DNA of 64,000 bases from Nitrospira sp. (lineage in GTDB: Bacteria > Nitrospirota > Nitrospiria > Nitrospirales > Nitrospiraceae). The notes beneath the pieces were generated by a model, which was not told the DNA's origin, searched no databases, and worked only from the letters and a program-made list of their open reading frames with translations. The DNA lies in contig JAURZE010000024.1 of the NCBI GenBank assembly GCA_030653545.1, forward strand, positions 186,001-250,000, written 5' to 3'. This document shows, piece by piece, positions 7,620 through 14,450 of this stretch; the first letter of the stretch is position 1; every line of letters begins with the position of its first letter. The position numbers were made by a program, and so were the translations under genes.

Positions 7620-8603
7620 ATGAACCACACAGACCACTTTGCGCCGCCAGCCATACTCCGGAATGCGCATCTCATGACCCTGGCGCCACGGTACTGGCCA
7701 CGAGATCTCTCACTGAGACAGACCCCTCAGCACAAACGTCTTTTTACCACTGAACCGAAAACGCAGCTCCTCGGATTCTGCCACTGGCAGCCACGTTCCT
7801 TGGAATCACCCACACTCATTCTTGTTCATGGACTGGAGGGCTGCGCAGACTCCCACTACATGCGTGGGATAGCCGCAAAAGCCTACCGACGGGGATTCAA
7901 TGTCGTGCGGCTGAACCAACGCACCTGCGGCGGCACCGAGCACCTTACGCCAACCCTCTATAACAGCGGACTGAGTAGCGATTATCGCGAGATCGTCAAA
8001 GAACTGGCGATGGTGGACGGCCTGACGCGCATCTGGCTGGTGGGCTATTCGATGGGTGGCAATCTGGTGCTGAAGGCGGCCGGTGAAATGGGAGGGGCCA
8101 TCCCAGCCCTTGCAGGAGTGGTGGCCATATGCCCGAACATTGATCCCACCCAGTGCGTAGCGGCCCTGGAGCAACCACGCAACTGGATCTACCACCAGCA
8201 CTTCCTGTCACGGCTCAAAGCGCGCATGAAACGGAAGGCCGGGCTCTTTCCGGGGAAGTGGGATCTGCGTCCGATGGGCTCGATGCAAACCATCAGCCAA
8301 TTCGACGACTACTACACGGCCCGCGACGGAGGCTATCGAAACGGAGCCGATTACTATGATCGCGCAGGAGCCCGGCATGTGCTGCATCAAATCGCGGTCC
8401 CGACCTTGATCATCACTGCCCAGGACGACCCATTCATTCCCTATTCACTATTTGCTCAACCCGAGCTCATCGGGAATCATTCCATCTCGCTTCTGGCTCC
8501 CCGCCATGGCGGACATTGCGGATTCTTCAGCCTGAGCCAAAACGGTGAAGACTCCTACTGGGCGGAGAACAGAATTGTCGAGTTTGTGACTCGCGCGCGG
8601 TAA
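7620..8603 (+). CDS. YheT-like alpha/beta hydrolase
   Basis: A 327-residue protein of the AB-hydrolase-4 (YheT/Eht1) family. It has the opening motif FAPPAILRNAHLMTL, the oxyanion-side HGLEG, the nucleophile elbow GYSMGGN near residue 142, a likely Asp in ITAQDDPFI and His in PRHGGHCGF. It probably hydrolyses or transfers an acyl ester, possibly lipid-linked; substrate unknown. A TATGAT box at 7606-7611 lies just before the ATG, and a clear ribosome site is not seen. Convergent with the next gene. Confidence 0.85.
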   Translation: MNHTDHFAPPAILRNAHLMTLAPRYWPRDLSLRQTPQHKRLFTTEPKTQLLGFCHWQPRSLESPTLILVHGLEGCADSHYMRGIAAKAYRRGFNVVRLNQRTCGGTEHLTPTLYNSGLSSDYREIVKELAMVDGLTRIWLVGYSMGGNLVLKAAGEMGGAIPALAGVVAICPNIDPTQCVAALEQPRNWIYHQHFLSRLKARMKRKAGLFPGKWDLRPMGSMQTISQFDDYYTARDGGYRNGADYYDRAGARHVLHQIAVPTLIITAQDDPFIPYSLFAQPELIGNHSISLLAPRHGGHCGFFSLSQNGEDSYWAENRIVEFVTRAR

Positions 8604-8608
8604 CTGAC

Positions 8609-8636
8609 GTGGCGGCCCCAACCAAGAAGCCGCCAC
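8609..8636. terminator. Hairpin between convergent genes
   Basis: GTGGCGGC (8609-8616) pairs perfectly with GCCGCCAC (8629-8636) over a 12-nt loop, in the 46 nt between two convergent stop codons. There is no good T-run, so it may be a factor-dependent or weak bidirectional terminator. Confidence 0.5.
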
Positions 8637-8649
8637 CGGGAACGATCAG

Positions 8650-9108
8650 CTAGGCGGCTCTCTTCAATCGGCGGGGAGCAGTCGCAGCGACAAGCGGGGC
8701 ACAGGTTCTGACCCAGGTCAGAATGAGCCAGGCAATGGCAGACACAATTCCCACGATAAACATCCAGTTATAGATTCCCTTGGCGAACTTATTCAGAAAC
8801 GGGCTACCCACCAGCAACAGGACCCCGTAGGCCAAAATCACCGTGACCAGCGTCGTGACCGGAAGAATCAACGCCCGATAGGGCGAGAGCCATTTCCACT
8901 CCTCGGGAGGATCGGCCGCCAACTGGCGCGCACCAAGCCAGCCGAGGGCAATAGTGCAACCGTACCCGAGGAACTGGACCAGATCGGAAGCAGCTAACTT
9001 TCCCACGGCCGTTTCACGAAACAGCGGAACTTGCCCGAGAATCAGGGCGAACGCACACGAAAGCATCATCGCCACACCATATTGCATCATCCACGTCCGT
9101 GCTTTCAT
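8650..9108 (-). CDS. Hypothetical membrane protein
   Basis: A 152-residue protein with four likely membrane helices (residues about 6-24, 35-56, 75-97 and 105-128) and a basic, alanine-rich C terminus. A frame can be opened 51 nt upstream, but AGGAGG lies 6 nt before the ATG at 9108, so that start is chosen. I recognise no family. It stands alone between the YheT-like gene and the proteasome operon. Confidence 0.65.
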   Translation of the reverse strand: MKARTWMMQYGVAMMLSCAFALILGQVPLFRETAVGKLAASDLVQFLGYGCTIALGWLGARQLAADPPEEWKWLSPYRALILPVTTLVTVILAYGVLLLVGSPFLNKFAKGIYNWMFIVGIVSAIAWLILTWVRTCAPLVAATAPRRLKRAA

Positions 9109-9230
9109 CGTAGACCTCCTGCTGGTCGCGGGAAGAATCACCCGTGCCGTAACAAGCATATCATTCCACCGGCGATTTCATAGAATCAACGTGTTATGCG
9201 CGCACGCGGTGAGCCTGAGTCACGGTCCGG

Positions 9231-10715
9231 TCAGATGGATTGGAGATAGGTGCGAACGTCCTGGACATAGGTTTTGAAGGGATCGGGCATTGGGAACGGG
9301 GTACGCCCGTTGACCTGGAAAATCGACCAATTGATGACATAGGCCGGGAAGAATCCCTGGTCCTGAGTCTGATCCTCAAAGGCCTCAGGTGAACCCGCCG
9401 CTAGGATATGGCGAACCAGCTCTCCCCGGCCGAAGGCGCGCGTGTTGCGTGGAGGATGTTCCATCGCCAGCGCAATCGCCTTGTCCGTCGTCATGCGAGG
9501 CACCCGCCCCTCTTCGAGCAGCCCGAAATAGAGACCACGGTCCGCATGCAGATTATGATATTCGAGATCGAGACTCTTGAGCGCCGGATCCTGCCAATCC
9601 AGCTGTTCGGCCTCGCGAAAGGATTCGAGTAGCCACAATTTTGAGGCCCAGTCGACCCGGCCGACCAGCTTGGCATAGTCGCCGCGCAAATCCGTCAGAA
9701 CCGATTCCCACTGGTCGAGCACCCAGTCCGTTTCCTCATCCTGCCCGGCGTAGGCCTCTCGTGCTGCCGCGAGAAATTGCTCTTGAATATCGATCGCCGA
9801 GATTGTCTTGCCCGACTGCAACCGCACAATCCACTGGCGCTCTTGATCCTGCGAGATTTCTTGCAGCGTTTCGACCGGCTCGTCGAGCTCCACGCCGGCC
9901 GGCGCCTTTCCCTCTTCGATCAGCTGCAACACCAGGCCCGTCGTGCCCATTTTGAGCGCCGTGGCCACTTCGGCCATATTGGAATCGCCGAGAAGCAGGT
10001 GAATGCGCCGGTATTGATTGGGATCCGCCAACGGCTCGTCCCGCGTGTTCACGATCGCGCGGTTCTGCTGCACCCACTCGAAGAAATCGTTCACGATATG
10101 ATCGGCCCGCTGCGAAATCTGGAACGGCATCAAGGTCTGGGAGGACCGTTGCCGAAGCGCCCCACGCGGCACAATCAGGCGATCCACCTGAATCCAGGCA
10201 TCCTGCGGATTCGCCGCGCCGATACGGCCGGATCCGGTGAAAATCTGTCTGGTAACCAGAAAGGTCACGAGAGGACTCAACCCCCTCCGGCTGAAGGGAA
10301 ACCGGCGGGTGACCAGATAGTTCTCGTGCGATCCAAAGGTTGCGTCCGTTTCATGATCGATATTGTTCTTGATGAGCGAAATGGTCTCGCCGAACCCCAA
10401 GGCCTCGATCGCTTCCTGTAGTAATTGATCCCCGGCCCGATCGACCGCGACGAGATCAACGAGCGACTGACATTCGGGCGAGGCATATTCGAGGTGCCCC
10501 ATGTCGAGATACATCCGCCCGGCATTCGTGAGGAAGCCCCCGTTCCCGGGAGGCTCATCATGCCCGCGATGGTGCAGGTCGAGCACCCCTCGGTGCTGAA
10601 CCTGGAACAGATAATCCCGGATCTGGTTGGCAAACCATGTCGGGGAGTGATCGGGCCGATCCTGATTGACGAGAAGTCCGTACTCCGTTTCAAGCCCGAA
10701 TATCCGGTTCAGCAT
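9231..10715 (-). CDS. pafA: PafA-like ligase of the UBact/Pup system
   Basis: A 494-residue member of the PafA/Dop carboxylate-amine ligase family (glutamine-synthetase-like). Visible family motifs are IFGLETEYGLL with the Mg/ATP-binding glutamate, GHLEYASPEC, KNNIDHETDATFGSHENYL, ISQRADHI, NTRDEPLA and YRRIHLLLGDSNMAE. It lacks the RWDY...DARGF insertion that marks the Dop paralogue encoded upstream, so it is assigned as the ligase that joins the modifier's C-terminal Glu to lysines on target proteins. It is the last gene of the proteasome operon. The assignment over a second Dop-like role rests on this motif difference and on the operon already having a Dop. Confidence 0.8.
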   Translation of the reverse strand: MLNRIFGLETEYGLLVNQDRPDHSPTWFANQIRDYLFQVQHRGVLDLHHRGHDEPPGNGGFLTNAGRMYLDMGHLEYASPECQSLVDLVAVDRAGDQLLQEAIEALGFGETISLIKNNIDHETDATFGSHENYLVTRRFPFSRRGLSPLVTFLVTRQIFTGSGRIGAANPQDAWIQVDRLIVPRGALRQRSSQTLMPFQISQRADHIVNDFFEWVQQNRAIVNTRDEPLADPNQYRRIHLLLGDSNMAEVATALKMGTTGLVLQLIEEGKAPAGVELDEPVETLQEISQDQERQWIVRLQSGKTISAIDIQEQFLAAAREAYAGQDEETDWVLDQWESVLTDLRGDYAKLVGRVDWASKLWLLESFREAEQLDWQDPALKSLDLEYHNLHADRGLYFGLLEEGRVPRMTTDKAIALAMEHPPRNTRAFGRGELVRHILAAGSPEAFEDQTQDQGFFPAYVINWSIFQVNGRTPFPMPDPFKTYVQDVRTYLQSI

Positions 10716-10852
10716 GTTGGCGCGCCCCTATCGTACGCGCGAACTCGATGATCATACATCTGGCTGGCACCCCACGCCGGCGAGTGCTCGGGGCCTTCCC
10801 GATACACCAATAGTCCGTACTCCGTTTCAAGCCAGCACATACGGTTCAGCAT
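10709..10852 (-). pseudogene. Short ORF copying the start of pafA, at the psmA/pafA junction
   Basis: A 47-codon open frame opens MLNR-x3-LETEYGLLV and then continues EHSPAW and ASQ. The true PafA start reads MLNR-x3-LETEYGLLV, DHSPTW, ANQ in the same places, so this is a degenerate copy of the first 30 or so codons. Its ATG comes one base after the psmA stop (TAATATG), and its TGA lies inside the first codons of pafA (ATGCTGA). It is thus positioned for translational coupling on both sides. It is either a remnant of a junction duplication or a coupling peptide. Confidence 0.75.
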
Positions 10853-10853
10853 A

Positions 10854-11678
10854 TTAGCGATTCACGCCGGTCTGAAAGTCACCGGGAAGCAAGCGCGCGA
10901 GTTCGGCCGGCTTCAGCGCACGATACTTTGAGGAACCGACCTGCTGCCGGTCCAAGACCGCGCATTCCAGCGTCTTATCGGCCAGCACCTCACGCAGATG
11001 CGCGAGCAACGCGGCCTGATCAGGAATCGATGCAACCGCTTCTCGACGAGTCTCCTGCCCTCCATCAGCCGGCACCTCTGCCGAATCCTGTTGATGCGCG
11101 AGCGACCCGATTGCCCAGGTACGCAACGCCAGCACTAAACCCTGCTCAAGCGTGCAGGGAGACGGCTTCTGCGCCTTCAGATACTCTTGCATCCGCGCTT
11201 GTGCCTGCTTCGTCGCGGCCAGCACGGCATACTCCTTGAGCTCTTCAAACGTTCCGTCATAGTTGATCGTGAGCAGCGTATCCTTCTCCGGTTTCTGGCT
11301 CAACTCGGCCAGCAGAATCCTGACGATGAACGGCGCCTTATAGACTTCTTCGAAGGCCTGCTTGATGACCGGAGCAATTCCGTATTTCACCAGGCGCGAA
11401 CCGGTCACGTCGGACGGCGATCGATTAAACCCCTCGGTGTGCGCCATCTCCAATAGACTGAACCGGAGTTTTTCCAGATCTGCCGGATGCCCCATGCCTC
11501 CCAGAGCGATGCGGTCATAAATCTCGTACAACTTCGACGTTCCCTTGCTGACCGTCGTCAGGAGCAGGCCCCCGTCGTAGCCCAGCGCCACCACAGGACT
11601 CCCCTGCCTGAACTGCTCATCGAGATAGGTCCGACGATTGCCGACCGCTTCGACCCACCGGTACGGTTCTTCATACAT
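10854..11678 (-). CDS. psmA: Proteasome alpha subunit
   Basis: A 274-residue 20S alpha subunit. It has VVALGYDGGLLLTTVSKG in place of the catalytic-subunit start, KLYEIYDRIALGGMGHPAD, the alpha-family DVTGSRLVKYGIAP helix and TINYDGTFEELKEYAVLA. The C terminus carries an acidic, low-complexity insert (QDSAEVPADGGQETRREA) followed by a last strand. Alpha rings cap the beta rings and gate the chamber. The start ATG overlaps the stop of the short junction ORF before it. The upstream AAGGTGG is both its likely ribosome site and a copy of the psmB 3' end. Confidence 0.9.
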   Translation of the reverse strand: MYEEPYRWVEAVGNRRTYLDEQFRQGSPVVALGYDGGLLLTTVSKGTSKLYEIYDRIALGGMGHPADLEKLRFSLLEMAHTEGFNRSPSDVTGSRLVKYGIAPVIKQAFEEVYKAPFIVRILLAELSQKPEKDTLLTINYDGTFEELKEYAVLAATKQAQARMQEYLKAQKPSPCTLEQGLVLALRTWAIGSLAHQQDSAEVPADGGQETRREAVASIPDQAALLAHLREVLADKTLECAVLDRQQVGSSKYRALKPAELARLLPGDFQTGVNR

Positions 11679-11775
11679 GGCGCACCACCTTAGATTCGCA
11701 AGATAGATTCAATCGACTCTTACCCGTCCGGCAACTGCCGACTGATCCAAGCCATCGACAGCGTGCTTCATGCAT
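11671..11775 (-). pseudogene. Short ORF copying the psmA start and psmB end, at the psmB/psmA junction
   Basis: A 34-codon frame begins MHEARCRWLGSVGSCRTG, which lines up with the psmA start MYEEPYRWVEAVGNRRTY, and ends ESKVVRHV, which copies the psmB C terminus ESKVVRHA. Its ATG overlaps the psmB stop (ATGCATGA) and its TGA overlaps the psmA ATG (ATGTATGA). The same 16-nt block CATGGCGCACCACCTT appears at both ends on the plus strand. It has the same layout as the ORF at the next junction. Confidence 0.78.
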
Positions 11776-12541
11776 GGCGCACCACCTTGGACTCAAAGAG
11801 GGGTTTCAACCGGTCGTCAGGAACTATCCGCACTCCGTCTTGCGTAATTAATTTGATAATCGGATAGAGGCTGGACTCGCGATTGACGCCGCCCGTGGCC
11901 GAATCAAACTCGGCGGCACTGGTTAAGAGACGCAACGCCTGCACGGTCGCCTCTTCCTCCGTCATCGTAGCCAGGGAGCGCTCGCCCCAGGTGTTCACAT
12001 AGTGCAGAATGCCGCGGATCGTCGGCGATCCGGATCCCGACACCGCATAATCAACCCCTTCGAACTCAGCGCCGAGAATGTCGTAGAAAAATATCTTGGC
12101 CGCGCCCTGTTCGAAATCGTACCCGGCAAACACCGGCACCACGGCGCCGGTTCCCGCCAAGGCCGCCGGCACATTCTCCTTCAAGAGCTTCGATACCGCA
12201 CGCAGCTTCCCCTCAAAGCTCAACTCCTGAAGCTGAGTCCGCCGGTAGTATTTGAACGAGTGCTCCAATATCCGCACCATCTCATAGGCCGTAGCAGGAA
12301 CCCCCGCGATGGCCATGACACTATGACGGTCGATTTCGAGGACCTTGTCCGTCCGATCGTACATCACCATGTTGCCGGCCGTCGCTCGGCGATCCCCAGC
12401 GACGAGGACGCCATCGCGATACTTGAACGCGAGAATCGTCGTCGCGCTCGGCAGATCGACTCCCGCTCCGGCAACCGTCGGCTGGCCGAATTGATAGCCC
12501 TGCTCCTTCAACAGCTGAAACAAATCTCCCTGCATCCCCAT
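11768..12541 (-). CDS. psmB: Proteasome beta subunit (catalytic)
   Basis: A 257-residue beta subunit with a 33-residue propeptide that ends before TTILAFKYRDGVLVAGDRRA. Thr34 is the predicted N-terminal nucleophile after self-cleavage. The usual Asp and Arg (GDRRAT) and the catalytic lysine (TDKVLEI) follow, and the SGSGS and DSATGG motifs of the family are present. It forms the proteolytic rings of the 20S core. The ATG at 12541 is followed by another at 12535; either may be used. It is separated from the modifier gene by a 188-nt gap holding a dispersed repeat, which is unusual in this tightly packed operon. Confidence 0.93.
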   Translation of the reverse strand: MGMQGDLFQLLKEQGYQFGQPTVAGAGVDLPSATTILAFKYRDGVLVAGDRRATAGNMVMYDRTDKVLEIDRHSVMAIAGVPATAYEMVRILEHSFKYYRRTQLQELSFEGKLRAVSKLLKENVPAALAGTGAVVPVFAGYDFEQGAAKIFFYDILGAEFEGVDYAVSGSGSPTIRGILHYVNTWGERSLATMTEEEATVQALRLLTSAAEFDSATGGVNRESSLYPIIKLITQDGVRIVPDDRLKPLFESKVVRHA

Positions 12542-12605
12542 GTCACCACCACGCCTTCCTGGTTTACTCTCCCTTTTCCTTCAAGACGGGACGCCGGGGT
12601 TAGGG

Positions 12606-12710
12606 CTCACTGCGCGCGTCCACCGAGGGCCTACGCCTATTTCACCCACCCGCCCTCGCGGCGCCAAGACGCCGCGTTTTCCCAACGGGCCGCGCGTTGC
12701 GCGAGCACAA
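12606..12710. repeat. Dispersed GC-rich repeat, copy 1
   Basis: The gap between UBact and psmB holds CTGCGCGCGTCCA-CGAGG (12609-12628) and CCGCGCGTTGCGCGAGCACA (12690-12709). The same two blocks, in the same order and orientation but closer together, recur at 39207-39258, and decayed forms at about 38999 and 39737. This points to a genome-wide intergenic repeat. Confidence 0.7.
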
Positions 12711-12729
12711 GCCCTGATTCGGTGCCCCG

Positions 12730-12924
12730 TCACTCCCCCGTCCGCTGTCGGTACCGCTCAGCCTGCTTCGGATCGACCTTCTTCATCCGCTTCATCAAAC
12801 TGTCCTTGTCTGGCGACCCGGTATCGGGACGCCGCGGCCCGCCGCCCTCTTCCGACGGGCTCGGCGCCTTCGGCATCGGATCAACCGGTCCCTCCCGTCG
12901 CTCAGGCATCATCTGGTAGATCAT
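12730..12924 (-). CDS. ubact: UBact, Pup-like protein modifier
   Basis: A 64-residue, highly charged, proline-rich protein predicted to be disordered, with MPERREGP near the N terminus and a C terminus of YRQRTGE. The ending R-T-G-E fits the R-[TS]-G-[EQ] signature I recall for UBact, the Pup relative of Nitrospirota and other Gram-negative phyla. Because the last residue is Glu rather than Gln, no deamidation should be needed before ligation. Its ATG overlaps the Dop stop by 4 nt (ATGA), and the ligase, ATPase and proteasome genes are in the same operon. It should tag proteins for degradation by the proteasome encoded next to it. Confidence 0.88.
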   Translation of the reverse strand: MIYQMMPERREGPVDPMPKAPSPSEEGGGPRRPDTGSPDKDSLMKRMKKVDPKQAERYRQRTGE

Positions 12925-14450
12925 GACTGTGATTCCTTTCTTATCCTCCAGGCAGCCACGGCCTCGGCCGGAGAGGCCGCCTGTTCAAAAATCTCGGCAC
13001 AGACCCGCACCTCGATCGGATCGAACAGGTCGCCCATCTCCAGCGTCTTGCCCCTTAACCCGCCTGAGAACTGAATACGCTCCCACTGCATCGACTTGAT
13101 CTGATCGGGAAACCGCCGCACACACAGGCCCCGCAACCCACCGCGGGTATCGTGAGGACCGGCGGACAGGGCCTGCTCAATGTCGGCCTCCGTGGTCATA
13201 CGCCAGGCCTTCCCCTCGGCTTCCAGCCCGAGGTACAGTCCGCGGTCGGCGTTCAGATTGTGGTACTCGAGATCCAGACTCGCCAGCCAGGGATCATCCC
13301 AGCCGATCCGCTCTTCCCGTACAAAGGTCTCCAGCAACCACAACTTCGTCACCCAATCGAGCTTACCGACCAATTGACTGCGATCCTGCTTGAGCAGCCC
13401 CAGGGTCTCACCCCATTCGCGCAGCACCCAGTCCGTCTCGGCATCCGCGCCGGCCAGCATGCGCCTGGCTGCCGTATAGTACTGTTCCTGAATGTCCAGA
13501 CCGGAAAGAGCCGGCCCCTGCTTCTGGCGCACGGTCGCCTTGAGGTCGGGATCCCGCGAAATCTGCTTCACCGCCGAAACCGGATCGGCCAGTTCAATCG
13601 CAGGTGCAGCCCCCCGATCGATCAACTCCAGTACCAATTGCGTTGTGCCGACCTTCAACGCCGTCGCATACTCGCACATATTCGCATCGCCGATGATCAG
13701 ATGCAGCCGTCGATACTTCTCCCGAACGGCGTGCGGCTCATCCCTGGTATTGAGAATGGGCCGGTTATGCATCGTATCGACGCTCAGATCCGTCTCCATG
13801 AAATCGGCCCGCTGTGAGAGCTGATACTGCCCGGGAACGAAACCGCTCTCCTGCGCCTCGATACCGACTTTACCGGCACCAGCAATCACCTGACGACTGA
13901 CTAAGAACGGCAGGAGACCTGCGACCAGTTGCTGAAACGGGATTGAGCGCGAGACGAGATAGTTGTCATGGCAGCCATAACTATGGCCATGGAGATCGGT
14001 ATTGTTCTTATAGAGCTGCACATGCGGACCACCAAGGGTTCGATTCCTCCGCTCGGCCGCGCGTTGCACCACCCGCTCTCCCGCTCGATCGTGCGCGAGC
14101 AAATCGCGCAAGGTCCGACATTCGGGGCTGGAATACTCCGGGTGCGTATGGTCGTTGTAGAAGCGGGCGCCGTTCGGCAGCACCAGGTCGCTTTTCATCT
14201 CATGAAATGAAAAGGGCCGGTGCGCATCGATCTTGGCGAAGTCGTCTTCTTCTTTATCCTGTTGGAGCCCGGACACCCGAAACCCCCGGGCATCATCGTG
14301 CGGATCTTCTCCGCCATAATCCCAGCGCCGTTCGAACGACGCCGTCAGATGCGCGCGCACCAGCTCCATGGACTCGACGACCGGATCTACCTCATCGAGA
14401 TCCTCGCGCGTAATCCCGTACTCTGTTTCTATGCCGAAGAGACGCAACAT
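12921..14450 (-). CDS. dop: Dop-like depupylase/deamidase of the UBact system
   Basis: A 509-residue member of the PafA/Dop family. It starts MLRLFGIETEYGI; the frame stays open 34 codons further up, but the ATG at 14450 overlaps the stop of the ATPase gene (TAATG) and matches the family start. The RRWDYGGEDPHDDARGF stretch near residue 42-58 is the Dop-type insertion, followed by LPNGARFYNDHTHPEYSSPEC, YKNNTDLHGHSYGCHDNYL, LSQRADFME and NTRDEPHA. Dop removes the modifier from targets. With a modifier ending in Glu, the deamidase activity is not required, so isopeptide cleavage is the likely role. Confidence 0.86.
   Translation of the reverse strand: MLRLFGIETEYGITREDLDEVDPVVESMELVRAHLTASFERRWDYGGEDPHDDARGFRVSGLQQDKEEDDFAKIDAHRPFSFHEMKSDLVLPNGARFYNDHTHPEYSSPECRTLRDLLAHDRAGERVVQRAAERRNRTLGGPHVQLYKNNTDLHGHSYGCHDNYLVSRSIPFQQLVAGLLPFLVSRQVIAGAGKVGIEAQESGFVPGQYQLSQRADFMETDLSVDTMHNRPILNTRDEPHAVREKYRRLHLIIGDANMCEYATALKVGTTQLVLELIDRGAAPAIELADPVSAVKQISRDPDLKATVRQKQGPALSGLDIQEQYYTAARRMLAGADAETDWVLREWGETLGLLKQDRSQLVGKLDWVTKLWLLETFVREERIGWDDPWLASLDLEYHNLNADRGLYLGLEAEGKAWRMTTEADIEQALSAGPHDTRGGLRGLCVRRFPDQIKSMQWERIQFSGGLRGKTLEMGDLFDPIEVRVCAEIFEQAASPAEAVAAWRIRKESQS

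Noticed and set aside
12002-12919. A 305-codon plus-strand frame covering parts of psmB, the repeat and ubact
   Set aside because: It crosses three recognisable minus-strand features and reads as low-complexity R/S/P sequence.
13152-13817. A 221-codon plus-strand frame within dop
   Set aside because: Antisense shadow of a strongly conserved gene; the same holds for 9777-10421 within pafA and 3040-3693 within forA.
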